Origin: Takakia lepidozioides
Lineage: Eukaryota; Streptophyta; Takakiopsida; Takakiales; Takakiaceae
Direction of reading: 5' to 3'
Assembly (NCBI GenBank): GCA_030704615.1
Contig: CM060731.1
Span: 77,728,756-77,792,755, forward strand
Length of the DNA stretch: 64,000 nt
The notes beneath the pieces are model-generated. The model did no database searches, was not told where the DNA came from, and saw only the letters and a list, made by a program, of their open reading frames with translations. Positions 40,024 to 50,675 of the stretch are shown here, piece by piece. Position numbers and translations under genes: made by a program. Each line of letters starts with the position of its first letter. The first letter of the stretch is position 1.

Positions 40024-41074
40024 ATGAAGTCAAACAAGAGAAGTGAGAGTCAAGGATTTAGGAAATGTTTACGTCCGCGGGGATCGGCTGAAAGGCCCTG
40101 GAAAGGACATAGCAAAGAGCGACTAGAGAAATGGGCTTGGAGTTCCATAGATCATCTGCACATCAATCATCCCGAATTGATTCGCGCTGGAAGACCCTTG
40201 TCTTTTCTTGAAAATAATGTGGATCCTGCAAAAAAATTACTGGAGAATTCAGAAATGCGTCCACAAGATGAAATGTGTTTTGGCAAAGAATATGTGCTGG
40301 ACCACGTGCTGGCGAATTCTCTAGGTGTGCGATCAATGGAAGAGGTTTTTGCAACAGCAACTTGGGGCTCTGTTTCCGACGTCCTCCAGCCAGATCATCA
40401 GCGGCTATAGCAGGATTCAGTAAGCGTCAGCATGAAACGCCATGCCGAACCACGTGATCTGTGTTGAGGAGACATGGACGAATGCATGGGAATATACCAA
40501 AATGGTGAACTTTGAGGATCAACAGTCCTCTTCCTCTAAGATTGAGGTTTCTTCAGGCCGGGAGGATGCACAAAGACCTATTACTGCGGTCCAAGGCCAA
40601 TGGGTGGGCTGGAAAATATTCGACAAGGTGAAACAACATGTTGAAGTGGGTGTACTTGGAATTGAAACCTCTGAGATGCAAGTGGTACTTGGGCCAATAT
40701 TGGAGGACTTGCTTTTTCGATCAGATGAATGTGGACATAGCACTCATTCAGCTACTATAATAGCGCTAAGTAATGAGGCAAATCTTCCACAGACATGGGG
40801 AGACTCTGTTCAGTCCACAGACGAAGGTGATGACTCGCTTGACGTCGAAATAATGAGTGCTTTGGAGAATGTCGAGCTATATGCCATGAGCTGGACGTCG
40901 AAATAGAAATTATGAACTCTTTGGAGAATGAACATGAACCTCGAACGAACGAACCGAACAAACATGAACCTCGGACGACAAATGGACGGCGTGGTCATAG
41001 ATGTGCAGTTGAATCAAATCAAAGCGTCGAAAAAGCTACCAAGAAGCCAAAATTACCCAAGGGGTTGAAACGGT
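40024..41074 (+). CDS. Unrecognised gene-like region (two or three frames)
   Basis: Three consecutive frames read like real protein: 40024-40410 (128 codons, basic N-terminus, ERPWKGHSKERLEKWAWSSI), 40442-40906 (WVGWKIFDKVKQHVEVGV, then an acidic stretch), and 40890-41074, ending in a Lys-rich tail (KKPKLPKGLKR, stop). I recognise no domain. The last two frames are related: LDVEIMSALEN at 40837-40870 and LDVEIEIMNSLENE at 40889-40930 are tandem copies of about 50 nt. The copy step changes the frame, so an indel or a splice lies between them. It may be a multi-exon gene encoding a basic nuclear protein, or a recent pseudogene. Confidence 0.4.
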
Positions 41075-43315
41075 AGGGGACTCATTAAAACGTCCAGTAT
41101 TGGCTGGCGATGTGCTTTGCAGGCCAGTGCTTTCACATAGAAAATCTTTAGATCTGACCTACTTAATACTTCCGTACAGCTCCACGGTTTCCATCACAAC
41201 AATTACCGGAAAGCACCAGCCAACTTCGATCGTTTTTCTGAAACTTGTTCAAATTTGTTGCAGCCGCTGGGATGGGAAAAAGCATCTTTATGAGGCCAAC
41301 TATCCAGAGACTATCCAGCCCCAGACGGGAAAAGAGGTGCACGTAACAAGTGTTGCACCTAAAGACTGATCCAAAATTATGTAGTGCAATTCACTCAAAA
41401 TTTACACTTCACAGGCTTCTAGAATCAAATGCATCTTTGTGACATATCCTGCATACAATTATCTTCGATAGCTTCTAGATGCGTTGGGGCACCAACATCT
41501 AAAAGTAGCTGTGCAGAACTTACTTTGTCCAGAATCTGGATCTCCTAGAACATGTGATTGTTGCTCCTTGCTAACTGTCTTATTGGTGGCGATGGCATGT
41601 TTATTGGCCGTGAATGTTCAAATTTGCAAACGGACCTCAAAATTCAGTCTACTTAGATCTCAATCCTATTCAGTAGTGCTCGACCAACGAAATTTCAGAA
41701 CTTGTATGGGGTCACAGATCAGCTAGACTTGTTCATGTTTAGCACATCCCTCCTATGAGTCACTCCATATTAGAATAAGAGATGAAAATTTGGGGAGTCC
41801 TCTGATCTATGTACATTTCTTTGCAGGCGGTGACTTGGAAGCAGCTTGGATATGTAATGGATCGACAAGGTATCGTGTTTTATGCTGATGGGACCCGTTT
41901 GAAAAAATTTAGTAACTGTCAAGAGGCATGGACATACAATCTGAGAGAGCCCTGATGTTTCGAATAATGTACCAGTGAGAAGATCGGAGGGTGAGTCTAT
42001 CAAAGGCAAACAACTTAGCCCGAAAGGAGGAACATGAACGTTTGATGAAGGACACAAGTACTGCCTTGCCTCTTCAGTGAAATTGCACTAAAATGTTTTC
42101 TTTACTCTTCCTTGCACTTTTTGGGGATTCGTTACAGACAATGTAAGGTTCATGAATGTGAAAGACTTCCCCATCCAAGTCGAAATTCCAGTAGAATTGT
42201 GCTCAGAGAGAGAAAATGAAATGAAATAAAACTGTATAATTCTGCGGGAGAGAGAGGGAGAGATTGGAGAGTGCCCATTCTAGCCTTGGTGAGCTGCAAC
42301 AGCCGGGAGCAGAAACATGGTGGGTGGAAGCACAAGAAGAGAGAGCGACCCTTTATAATGGCCACAGAGGGCCACAAAGGTCCATGGGACAGGGTAGAAC
42401 AAATCAAGGCCTACTCACCTTTGTACCGGGTGCCCTACCCTTGCTCACGGTATAGGACTTGCCTTTGTACAGAGAAAGACAGAAAGAGAGGGACTGATAC
42501 AACCTTCACAAGCCGGAATAGCTTGAGAGAAATCAGAGAAAGAAAGGTATGGGGGAGGTCCAGGTCAAGAGAGGTTTCGTTTGAGTTTTCTGATCAAAGA
42601 TAGGAAAAGTGGTCTCTGAAGGTGTGAGGCATTACAGGTACATGGAGGGATTGGTCAACGCCAGCCAAAGAAGTTCAAAAAGTTGTCTCGAGATTTTGAA
42701 GGCCACTCAGTTTGCTAAGGAAATTGCGACAATTGTAGCAAACTCTCTTCCGGAAACGCCTGGCGCAGCTGAGACCTCCCCCATGTAGAAAGTATCTAGT
42801 TACACTGGATAGTGTGCACGTAGGATATGTACTTCAAAATACTGTAGATCGGCCTTACTCATTAGTTAGCACTCTCTCTCACTATCTCCAATTACTCATC
42901 GCTACGATCTACACTTACTCGTAGCTAAGCATAGATCTCTTCTTTTCCCTCTAGTATACCGTTACTGTAATCATTCTTCGGTGTTGGGGGTTGCATACTC
43001 CTTGCATATTTAGTGTCACACCCTGCAAGGTAATTGTATCTCAATTCTATGCAGAGCGCATGAGGCTTGCTAAATCTGTGACTTAGTTATGAGTAAAGAT
43101 CTTTTGGCATCTCTTGACTAACTCAAGTCTGTCCTAATTCAGTGTTTTCAATAGGTTATGGGCCCACGACCCTTATTTCCATAGGCAGACTTGTTTCTTT
43201 TGTTACTACACTTACTCACGTTCCCGATAGTCCCGACAGTCTGTTAGAAACGCTAGTTTTGTGGTACATAGATTTGTTTTAGAGATCAATTTTTTCTAGA
43301 GTCCCCTCAGCAAGC
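41075..43315. other. No gene recognised; may include the copia 5' LTR/leader
   Basis: 42240-42300 is GA-rich. 42787-43250 directly precedes a copia gag and is the right place for an LTR, but no second LTR copy was found to prove it. Confidence 0.35.
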
Positions 43316-44130
43316 ATGGCAACCAGGAATGATCCTAGAGACCTGGTCACCGTTGAGAAGTTCAACGGAGAAAATTTCCAGTTGTGGAAATTTCATATGA
43401 GTGTCATGTTTCGTGCCAAAAAGCTTCTAGAAATTATTACTGGAGAGGCCACAAAGGAGAATGCTGAAGATGAAGATGAATGGACTGACAAAGATAATGT
43501 TTGTCATCTATTATTTGTTCTGCTATTCATACTAAGTTTATGCATCAGTTGATGACTTGCAGAACCGCTCACCAGATGTGGCGATGTCTTTGCACTGTAC
43601 ACGAGAAAAACGCTGCTGAGAACCTGCAAGTGCTTCAGCAGAAGTTCTATGAATACCGCATGACAGCTGATGACAACGTTGCTGATCACATCAACACCAT
43701 TGAAGTTATGGCAAACCAATTGACTGATCTTGGAGAGCCCATTTCTGAAAAAGCCGTCATCACCAAGATTATGGGAACTCTGCCATCGAGTTTCAGGCAT
43801 TTGGCATTTGCATGGGATAGTGTCCCCGTCGATCAGCAGACCATTGACAGTCTCACTCTTCGGCTGCTCAAGGAGGATCGTCGAAACAACGCTCAGGCTA
43901 TTCCAGATGAAAGCATTGACAAGGCTTTCTTTTTAAATCGACCAGGGACAAGTGTGCAGAGACAAACTGTTGAAGAGAGGAACGAGCGTGCAGAGCACAT
44001 TGCTGAACTCAAAAAAAGGACCAGGTGCAACTATTGCCGTGCGAAGGGGCATTGGGCGAAGGAGTGCCCGAAAAGGAAAGAAGATGAGAAGAAAAAGAGC
44101 AAGGCAACACGAGAAGAAAAACACGGAATA
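43316..44130 (+). pseudogene. Ty1/copia gag remnant
   Basis: Starts MATRNDPRDLVTVEKFNGEN and FQLWKFHMSVMF, the N-terminus of copia gag (UBN2-type). It shifts frame near 43500, then continues MTCRTAHQMWRCL, NLQVLQQKFYEYRM, NQLTDLGEPIS, KIMGTLPSSFRHLAFAW, and the knuckle CNYCRAKGHWAKECPKRK. Right after the basic tail (about 44117) it runs into an AGTGGT-rich repeat instead of protease. No copia protease, integrase or RT is present in the window. Confidence 0.88.
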
Positions 44131-44870
44131 ACCACTCTGGCAACCACTCATTTTGAGTGGGAAAAGACACCCAACCACTCTGGCCCTAGAGTGGACCAGT
44201 GGATCTTGACTCAGCAGTGGTTAAAGACATGACGTGTCCAAAGTGGTTAAAGACAGTGGTTACGATCACTTGCCTCCGAGTCCAGCTGTTCACTTACGTG
44301 TCACAGTGGTAAACTAACCACTTATGATGTGTCATAGTGGTAAGCCAAATCACGTCTGACATGTCACAGTGGTAAACCAACCACTTCACAACATACCACT
44401 TCCACCGTATGTGACATGGATGCAGCCAATCTGTCGATCATACTTAGCAATTGACAGACACGTGTCCGTATTCACACAGACACGTGGCCGAATCTAGTTA
44501 GACGATTATGGGCTCCATTATCTAGACACGTGGCCATATTACAAATGTGGTTCTAATAGTATTGATGTAGTGGTTTGGTTGTATGCTAAAACCACTTACT
44601 GAGTGGTTCTACCAGTATCAATGTAGTGGTTAGGTTGTGTGCTAAAACCACTGACGAAGTGGTTCTACCAGTATTGATGTAGTGATTAGGTTGTGTGCTA
44701 AAACCATTGACTGGGTCATCCACTGTGTCCCACCAAGTAGAAACCATGTATTTGAATTATTACTACCAGAGTGGTATGTAAGTGATTGGGGCTACACCTG
44801 GAGGAGTACAACCACTCTTGCATATTGTCATAGTCTTACATATACCACTAACAGAGTGGTGTGTAAGTGA
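44117..44870. repeat. AGTGGT-rich element, copy 1
   Basis: Starts AGAAGAAAAACACGGAATAA and CCACTC...GAGTGG, and is filled with ACCACT/AGTGGT hexamers in both orientations and with ACGTGTC motifs. The same start and the same ending block (CAGAGTGGTGTGTAAGTGAT) occur in copy 2 at 54616-55330. Confidence 0.8.
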
Positions 44871-45644
44871 TTCATACATTCCCATACAATTCGCCTACAA
44901 TTCCCATACCTTCCAAATGAATCTGCAAATCCAAATACTCTTGAAGATTCACCATTCAAAAAACAGAATAGAATCCAAGACAATAAGCGTTGGAACAGAG
45001 TCAACAAAATCCAACCATGATAAAGGGTGACATCGTACATCTACACTACGTCTCCGCAGGCATGCTACAAGCCATGAACTACTTTCTTGCATTTTGGTCA
45101 GACCATCTACCCATGCAGGTTTCTTGTAGCTATTGATCCACAGGGAATCATAGGTAACCTGCTTGAAATCTGGTCCTCTTGGATGAATCTAGACCCACAC
45201 TCTATCTCTGCTCCTTCAGCTATCCATGCCTCTGCACAAATCATGCATTCATCTTTGGCTTGCTGCTAGCAGCTGACAATGACAGCCTAGAGTTGTTCCA
45301 GCAACACCCCAACCCTACTTATCACACTAGTTCCTATGCTCAATTGCATCTGCTACTCTCTATAATCCAACAGGCATTCACCTTCATGCCTCGATTGTCC
45401 CACCATTGGCTGGGGTCAAAAAAGTATTCATTCCACAACTTCTCCTCATCTCTGTTACCTGTTTCTGGATATTACTTTCATGTTGTCACATTGATAGTAT
45501 CATGTCAGTCACTCCAAACTATCAAAGGTTCACTCAACCAGCTAACTATCAGAATTCAACATGGCCGATTCTGATAAGGAGAAAAACATGATGGAATGTG
45601 TTGAAGAATGTGCTTTCATTAGCAGTGCCCGATTTTAACAATGT
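44871..45644. other. No gene; part is shared with 56290-56420
   Basis: 45289-45360 (CCAGCAACACCCCAACCCTAC) matches intron sequence of the transposase-like gene near 56360, so it is probably a fragment of the same element family. Confidence 0.4.
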
Positions 45645-46452
45645 GCCGCTGTTGTTGCAACTTCCAAGCAGATCTGCTAGGGGCCAGACCACAACCTCTT
45701 AGAACCATTATGGTTCTAGAAGCTATCATATCTTCGTCACCCTATTTGTAACAAATCCACCAAGCCATAGCCCACCTAAACTAGAGAAAATGGCATGAAG
45801 ATAGGCCCATTTGAGTACCTGTACATTTGGAAACTTGAATGACAAATGCAGATCTATTGTGGGCCAGACCAGAACCCCTTGTAATAGAACCACTTGAGTA
45901 CCTACACATCCGGAAACTTAAAAAACAAGTGCAGATCTGTTGGGGGCCAGACCACAATCCCTTAAGAAAACTCCAAAGCTCTGGAGGCCACCATATATTT
46001 ATCACACTAGTTGTTACAAATGTGCCAAGCCATAGCACACCACAAATGGAGGAATTGGCAAGAAGATAGGCCCATTAAAGTAGCTGAACGTCCGGAAACT
46101 TGAACAACAAGTGCAGATCTGTTGGGGGCCAGACCACAACCCCTTAAAACAATTCAGAGCTCAAGAGGCCACCATAACTTGATCACACTAGTTGTTAGAA
46201 ATATTTCAAGCCATAGCACACCACAATTGGAGCAATTGGCAAGAAGAGAGGCCCATTTGAGTACCTGAACATCCGAAAACTTGAACAACAAGTGCAGATC
46301 TATTGGGGGCCAGACCACAACCCCTTAAATCTTTGGAGGCCATAATATGTTGATCAAACTAGTTGTGAGAAATTCTCCAAGCCATAGCACACCACAATTG
46401 GAGCAATTGGCAAGGAGATAGACCCATCTGAATAGTTGAAAGTCCGGAAACT
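45645..46452. repeat. Tandem satellite array, ~181-bp monomer
   Basis: The landmark GCAGATCT followed by GGGGGCCAGACCACAA recurs at about 45668, 45848, 45931, 46112 and 46293. Spacings are 180, 83, 181 and 181 nt, so there are four full monomers and one internally deleted one. Other landmarks (AAGCCATAGCACACCACAA, AGGCCCATTTGAGTACCTG, CCGGAAACTTGAACAACAAG) repeat with the same period. Confidence 0.9.
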
Positions 46453-46455
46453 TGA

Positions 46456-46987
46456 TGTCGTGCGCATACGTATCACTACACAACTACATCGCTGTCCAAA
46501 CCACACCACATATATATGCACAATAAAGTAGTCTGCCACAATGATATTTAAACTAAACTCACACTGTCTCTGTTGACACAAAACACGAAATACAATACGA
46601 TCACTCGTTAAAATAAGAGTCAAGCCAGGGGCACCCCAAGCTATGGGACTCCACCCCACAACATCCTACTCTCCCTCCATAAGTACACTCAGATGTTAAG
46701 CAGCAAGGGAGTTCGGTCGTGCAGGCTCAACTCGAGAGAGATGAGCCGCACGACTGACGAGCTCGTGAAGATAAGATGGTTCAGGTGTCAAACTAAACTT
46801 GATACCTGACTTAACACTTGAACTAATTCCAAGTGTTAAATACAAATAACTAGATTTATTCTAGTTAGTTTCACACTGTGTTTATTTAACTTGACAGCTG
46901 TCGTGCGCAAACATATCGCTACACAACTACATCGTTGTCCAAACCACACCACACATATATGCACAATAAAGTAGTCTGCCACAATCG
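46456..46987 (-). repeat. Probable LTR end of the methyltransferase Ty3 element, with a second partial copy
   Basis: On the - strand a purine run (CTAGGGGGGGCGAT) is followed by TGTGGCAGACTACTTTATTG. The same ~85 nt recurs at 46541-46456. The arrangement fits a polypurine tract, an LTR of about 440 nt (46986-46545), and the first 85 nt of another LTR cut off at the satellite. There is no 5' LTR in the window, so this is an inference. Confidence 0.5.
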
Positions 46988-47230
46988 CCCCCCCTAGCTG
47001 GTGGTTAAGTCCCTCTAACTCCAGATAGCTACAAGATGTAATAGCCACAGCCGTACTAAGTCCTTTATCACTGCCCCTATTGTACTCAAACTCTATAGAC
47101 CAAGAGGCCGGGTACAAGAGTAGCCCCATCGTTAGTCTCCGTCTTGCAATATGTGAACTTGAGCCAGGATCTCGTGTACTAGTCTCCTAGTAGCGTGGCC
47201 TTGCATTTATTATGGTTGTATCCACTCCCA

Positions 47231-47533
47231 CTATCCAATGCAATGCGGACATAACCAATCCCCCTCAGGAACCATCTCAAGAGGTAGAGTCAAGCATCCC
47301 ATATGCCAACCTCTAGAGCATCGATCACACACCAACATGGTGGCTGCCCCTCTAGCAGACCCACACAACATGCACCTCAAACTTGCAGTACCCACTGCCA
47401 GGTTTGGGTCAATCCTGCCATCGACATTCGGAAGGTGACATAGGGCGCAATTACGCACATGGTCCTTCCAAGTCATGCCATCCCAACCCTCCAAGATCAG
47501 GACGTCTGAGGACAATACCTCTCGAACCCTCAA
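47231..47533 (-). pseudogene. PHD finger at the integrase C-terminus
   Basis: CMLCGSARGAATMLVCDRCS then RGWHMGCLTLPLEMVP and DWLCPHC: the Cys4-His-Cys3 pattern of a PHD zinc finger with the Trp before the last Cys pair. A further CALCHLPN pair lies upstream. PHD fingers read histone H3 tails. It is in frame with the integrase and separated from it only by a TGA, so it was the C-terminal targeting module where chromoviruses have a chromodomain. Confidence 0.88.
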
Positions 47534-47542
47534 AATAACACG

Positions 47543-48732
47543 TCAAGTCACATCCAGGGTCGTTGGAGCAGTCTGCTGCAGATAAACATAGTCACCAAGG
47601 TGAAATCTCCGAACCCCAGGACGATAACCCCCACCACGTATGGTAGCATACCTCAACGTATCACGATGTTGTGCAGTGGCAAGATTCTCGAAAGCCATGG
47701 GCATGACTTTCTTGAACAACTCCGCGCGTTGACCACATGCACGAGCCCACACGTCCGGATCGTCAAGATTGAGGACTACTGCAGCCTCCCTGTGAATAGA
47801 TGCAGGCAAATCTGGATCTCGGCCAAAGAGAAGGAAATAAGGCGAGAACGAGGCAAGTGATGCTTGCTTGCTGAACCTGTAGCCCATGGCTAACCAGGGT
47901 AGCTGAAGGTCCCAATCTCCAAGGTGTCCTTTCTGCAAGCCATACTTGCGCAAACCCCTCTTAACCGTTTGCACAACCCTCTCTGACAAGCCATTGGTCT
48001 CAGGATGATTCCGAGAAGTGGTGCGGTGGTCTATCAAGGCCTTGTCACACAATGCCTGAAACTCCCCCAAGAACTCTCTCCCTTGATCCGTGAGTACCTC
48101 AGCTGGAGCACCGAATCGGCTAAGTACACGATCCAAGAATGCATACGCAGCTCCCTCACCAGCCTTATCAGGCAATGGAACCAACTCGATCCACTTGGAG
48201 AAGTGCTCCACCATCACCAACACGTACTTGTTGTGGCGCATGGTCAGTGGCAACAGCCCTGCGAAGTCAAGACTCCACATGTAGCCCAATCCCATGATCG
48301 GAAGAGGGTGCAATTGTGGTGTAGGGGTGTTGAATGAAGCACGCACCCTGTCACACACCATGCACCTAGCCACAAATTGTTGCCCCTCTGTGTGCATACC
48401 ACGCCACCAATACTACCCCTGCAATAGACTATGAGTGCGTCGCACCCCAAAATGCCCCAACTCCTCATGGGCATGCGCACTAACCGTGCCCGCTGTGTTG
48501 GGTGAGGCACAATCCTCACTCGACCATCCTCCCACACTCGAAGCAGATGTGTCCCCTCCCACTTGAACCTCTTGGCTCGTTGTAGGATCCGATCCCTCTC
48601 CTTGGCAGTCACAGTGGCTATCGTGTCTCCAGTGCAGAGATAGTCCAACACAGCTGAATCCTCATGTATATCTTTGGCGCAACCTTGCTCATTGCTAGCC
48701 TCACGGTCCTCAGACACTCGGTCTACAGTCAT
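47543..48732 (-). pseudogene. Integrase of the methyltransferase Ty3 element
   Basis: 48732-48244 and 48397-47543 overlap in different frames, giving one frameshift near 48450. The zinc region ends GQQFVARCMVCDRVRA. The DDE core has MWSLDFAGLLPLT, AEVLTDQGREFLGEF and the Glu in NGLSERVVQTVKRGL. The C-terminal module (FHLGDYVYLQQ) leads to the PHD finger through a TGA at 47543-47545. Confidence 0.9.
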
Positions 48733-48879
48733 CCCTGTTGTAGGTCCAACCTAGCCTTCCGCTGCCAAGATACACAGAAATGCAGATGCATGTCATCCGG
48801 GCATCATCTCCTCATCCGTCCCATCATGCCACCGAGCTCCAGTGTCATCCTGTTGGCTCGTGCATGGATTGCGACTCAA

Positions 48880-50183
48880 CCCATCTGCATCCCGATTGAC
48901 CAAACCCGGTCAATACACAACCTGAAAGTCATACTCTTGAAGTATGAGTGCCCACCAAGCAAGCTTCCCCGTAAGCTTGTCTGACTCCATCAACCACTTG
49001 AGTGGCTGGTGATCCGTGACAAGGGTGAAGAGATTGTCGTATAGATAGCACCTGAAGTGTATCACGGCCCACACTCCAGCTAGCACTCTCCCTCATATGA
49101 GCTATACTTAGTCTCTGTAGCGTTGTTCGAGCGGGTAGCATAAGCCACTACAAACTCTCTTCCATCATCATCCACCTGTGTGAGCACCGCTCCAAACCCC
49201 AGCATGCTCCAATCTGTATGCAGCAGAAAAGGACGCCCCCTGATAGGTTGTCTCAAGATGGGCGCCGAGGTCAACCTCGCCTTGAGCTCTTGAAAAGCTC
49301 GTTCTTGCTCATCTTCCCACTGCCACTCTTGGTCCACCTTGGTCAGCTTGGTTAGAGCCTTTGCAATGGCACTAAATCCCTTGACAAACCGTCTATGATA
49401 GTTTGCCAACCCCATGAAAGCTCGAACTCGGCTCACATCCGTGGGGCGTGGAATCTGTGCAATGGCCTCTACCTTAGTCTGCTGTACCCCCAATCCTCCA
49501 GGATATATCATGTGACCCAGATACTCAATCTGGTTGTGGAAAAACTTGCACTTCCCCGGATGTAACTTCAATCCGTGCGCCCTCAAGCGCTCAAATACCA
49601 CCTGAAGGTGTCTCACATGCTCCTCCACCGTAGCACTAAAGATGATGATGTCATCTATGTAGCACCGAGCAAACTCCACCCCTGCTAGAATCATGTCCAT
49701 GACTCTCTGAAACTCTGCAGGAGCGTTCTTAAGCCCAAATGGTAAGAACCGCCACTGGTATAGGCAATCCTTCCCGTGCTCATTGATCCCCCAGAATGTC
49801 GTCTTCTGCTTATCCACCTCCTTGATCGGCAACTGCTGATATCCGGATCGTAAATCCAAAGTGCTAAAGACCTTGGCATGCCCAATGGCATCAAAGATCT
49901 CCTCTGGTGTTGGCATGGCATACCTATCGGACTTGGTCTGACGATTTACAGGCCGGTAATCACCGCACATACGTCTCTCCATCCAATTGCCATAGATATC
50001 CTTCTTGGCTGACATCACTGTGGCTGAAGCATACTTTCCACTAGATAGCTCCACCAAACCAACCTCCCAGAGGTCCTGAGTCCTCATCTGAATCAAGGAC
50101 CTCTCCATGTCACTGTATCTATAGGGTCTCCAAAAGATTGGCGTGTCAGTGGCCAATTCAATGCGAATCTCTTGACCCTTCAC
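48880..50183 (-). pseudogene. Reverse transcriptase and RNase H of the methyltransferase Ty3 element
   Basis: The open frame 50183-49080 has the RT fingers (RRMCGDYRPVNRQTKSDRYA), LDLRSGYQQLP, FLPFGLKNAPAEFQRVMD and the catalytic CYIDDIIIFS. RNase H starts at FLLHTDWSMLGFGAVL and continues after a frameshift near 49085 (HFRCYLYDNLFTLVTDHQPL to RDADGLSR), with a TGA near 48913. The RT active site is intact. Confidence 0.95.
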
Positions 50184-50189
50184 TGCTCA

Positions 50190-50675
50190 CAAGTCCTTCA
50201 AACTGAAGGCAAAGCAATTCCTGTAAGCCCTCAAGAACCGCCGTATATGTCGTCTCTCTCCTCCGGTGACTATGGGTCCAACATCAGGCTCCCAGTTGTC
50301 CTCCGTGATTGCAACCTTGAGTCCAGCAGGCTTAGAGGTAGAAGACGCGTCCCGTGGTTGCTATGCTGCAACCTCTTGAGCAGTAATCACTGCCTGCTCT
50401 GTCAGTGATAATGCCTCATCCTGCCCCATCATCTCATCCTTGAGGACCTCCTCAACTCGAGAAAAATCCCCAACCTCATCCATCACCGCCGCCTTGGCTG
50501 CCAACTCCCTGTGAACCTCGAGCACCTCCCACATGTGCCATGGATGCGGCCTGCACCTCGTGGTCCTCACCTGTTCGCCCCCACTCGCTGCCTGTACCGT
50601 CTCGGTGGGTAAAGAGACTCTCAAGGGAAGTGTACTATGTACTCTGTGCTGCTCAGCCATAGCCAAGCTGATAAT
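50190..50675 (-). pseudogene. Linker between methyltransferase and RT
   Basis: Continues in the methyltransferase frame beyond the TAG at 50676-50678 (MAEQHRVHSTLPLRVSLPTE, then a Glu-rich region). It shifts frame near 50360 before the usual Ty3 pre-RT sequence. No domain recognised. Confidence 0.6.
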
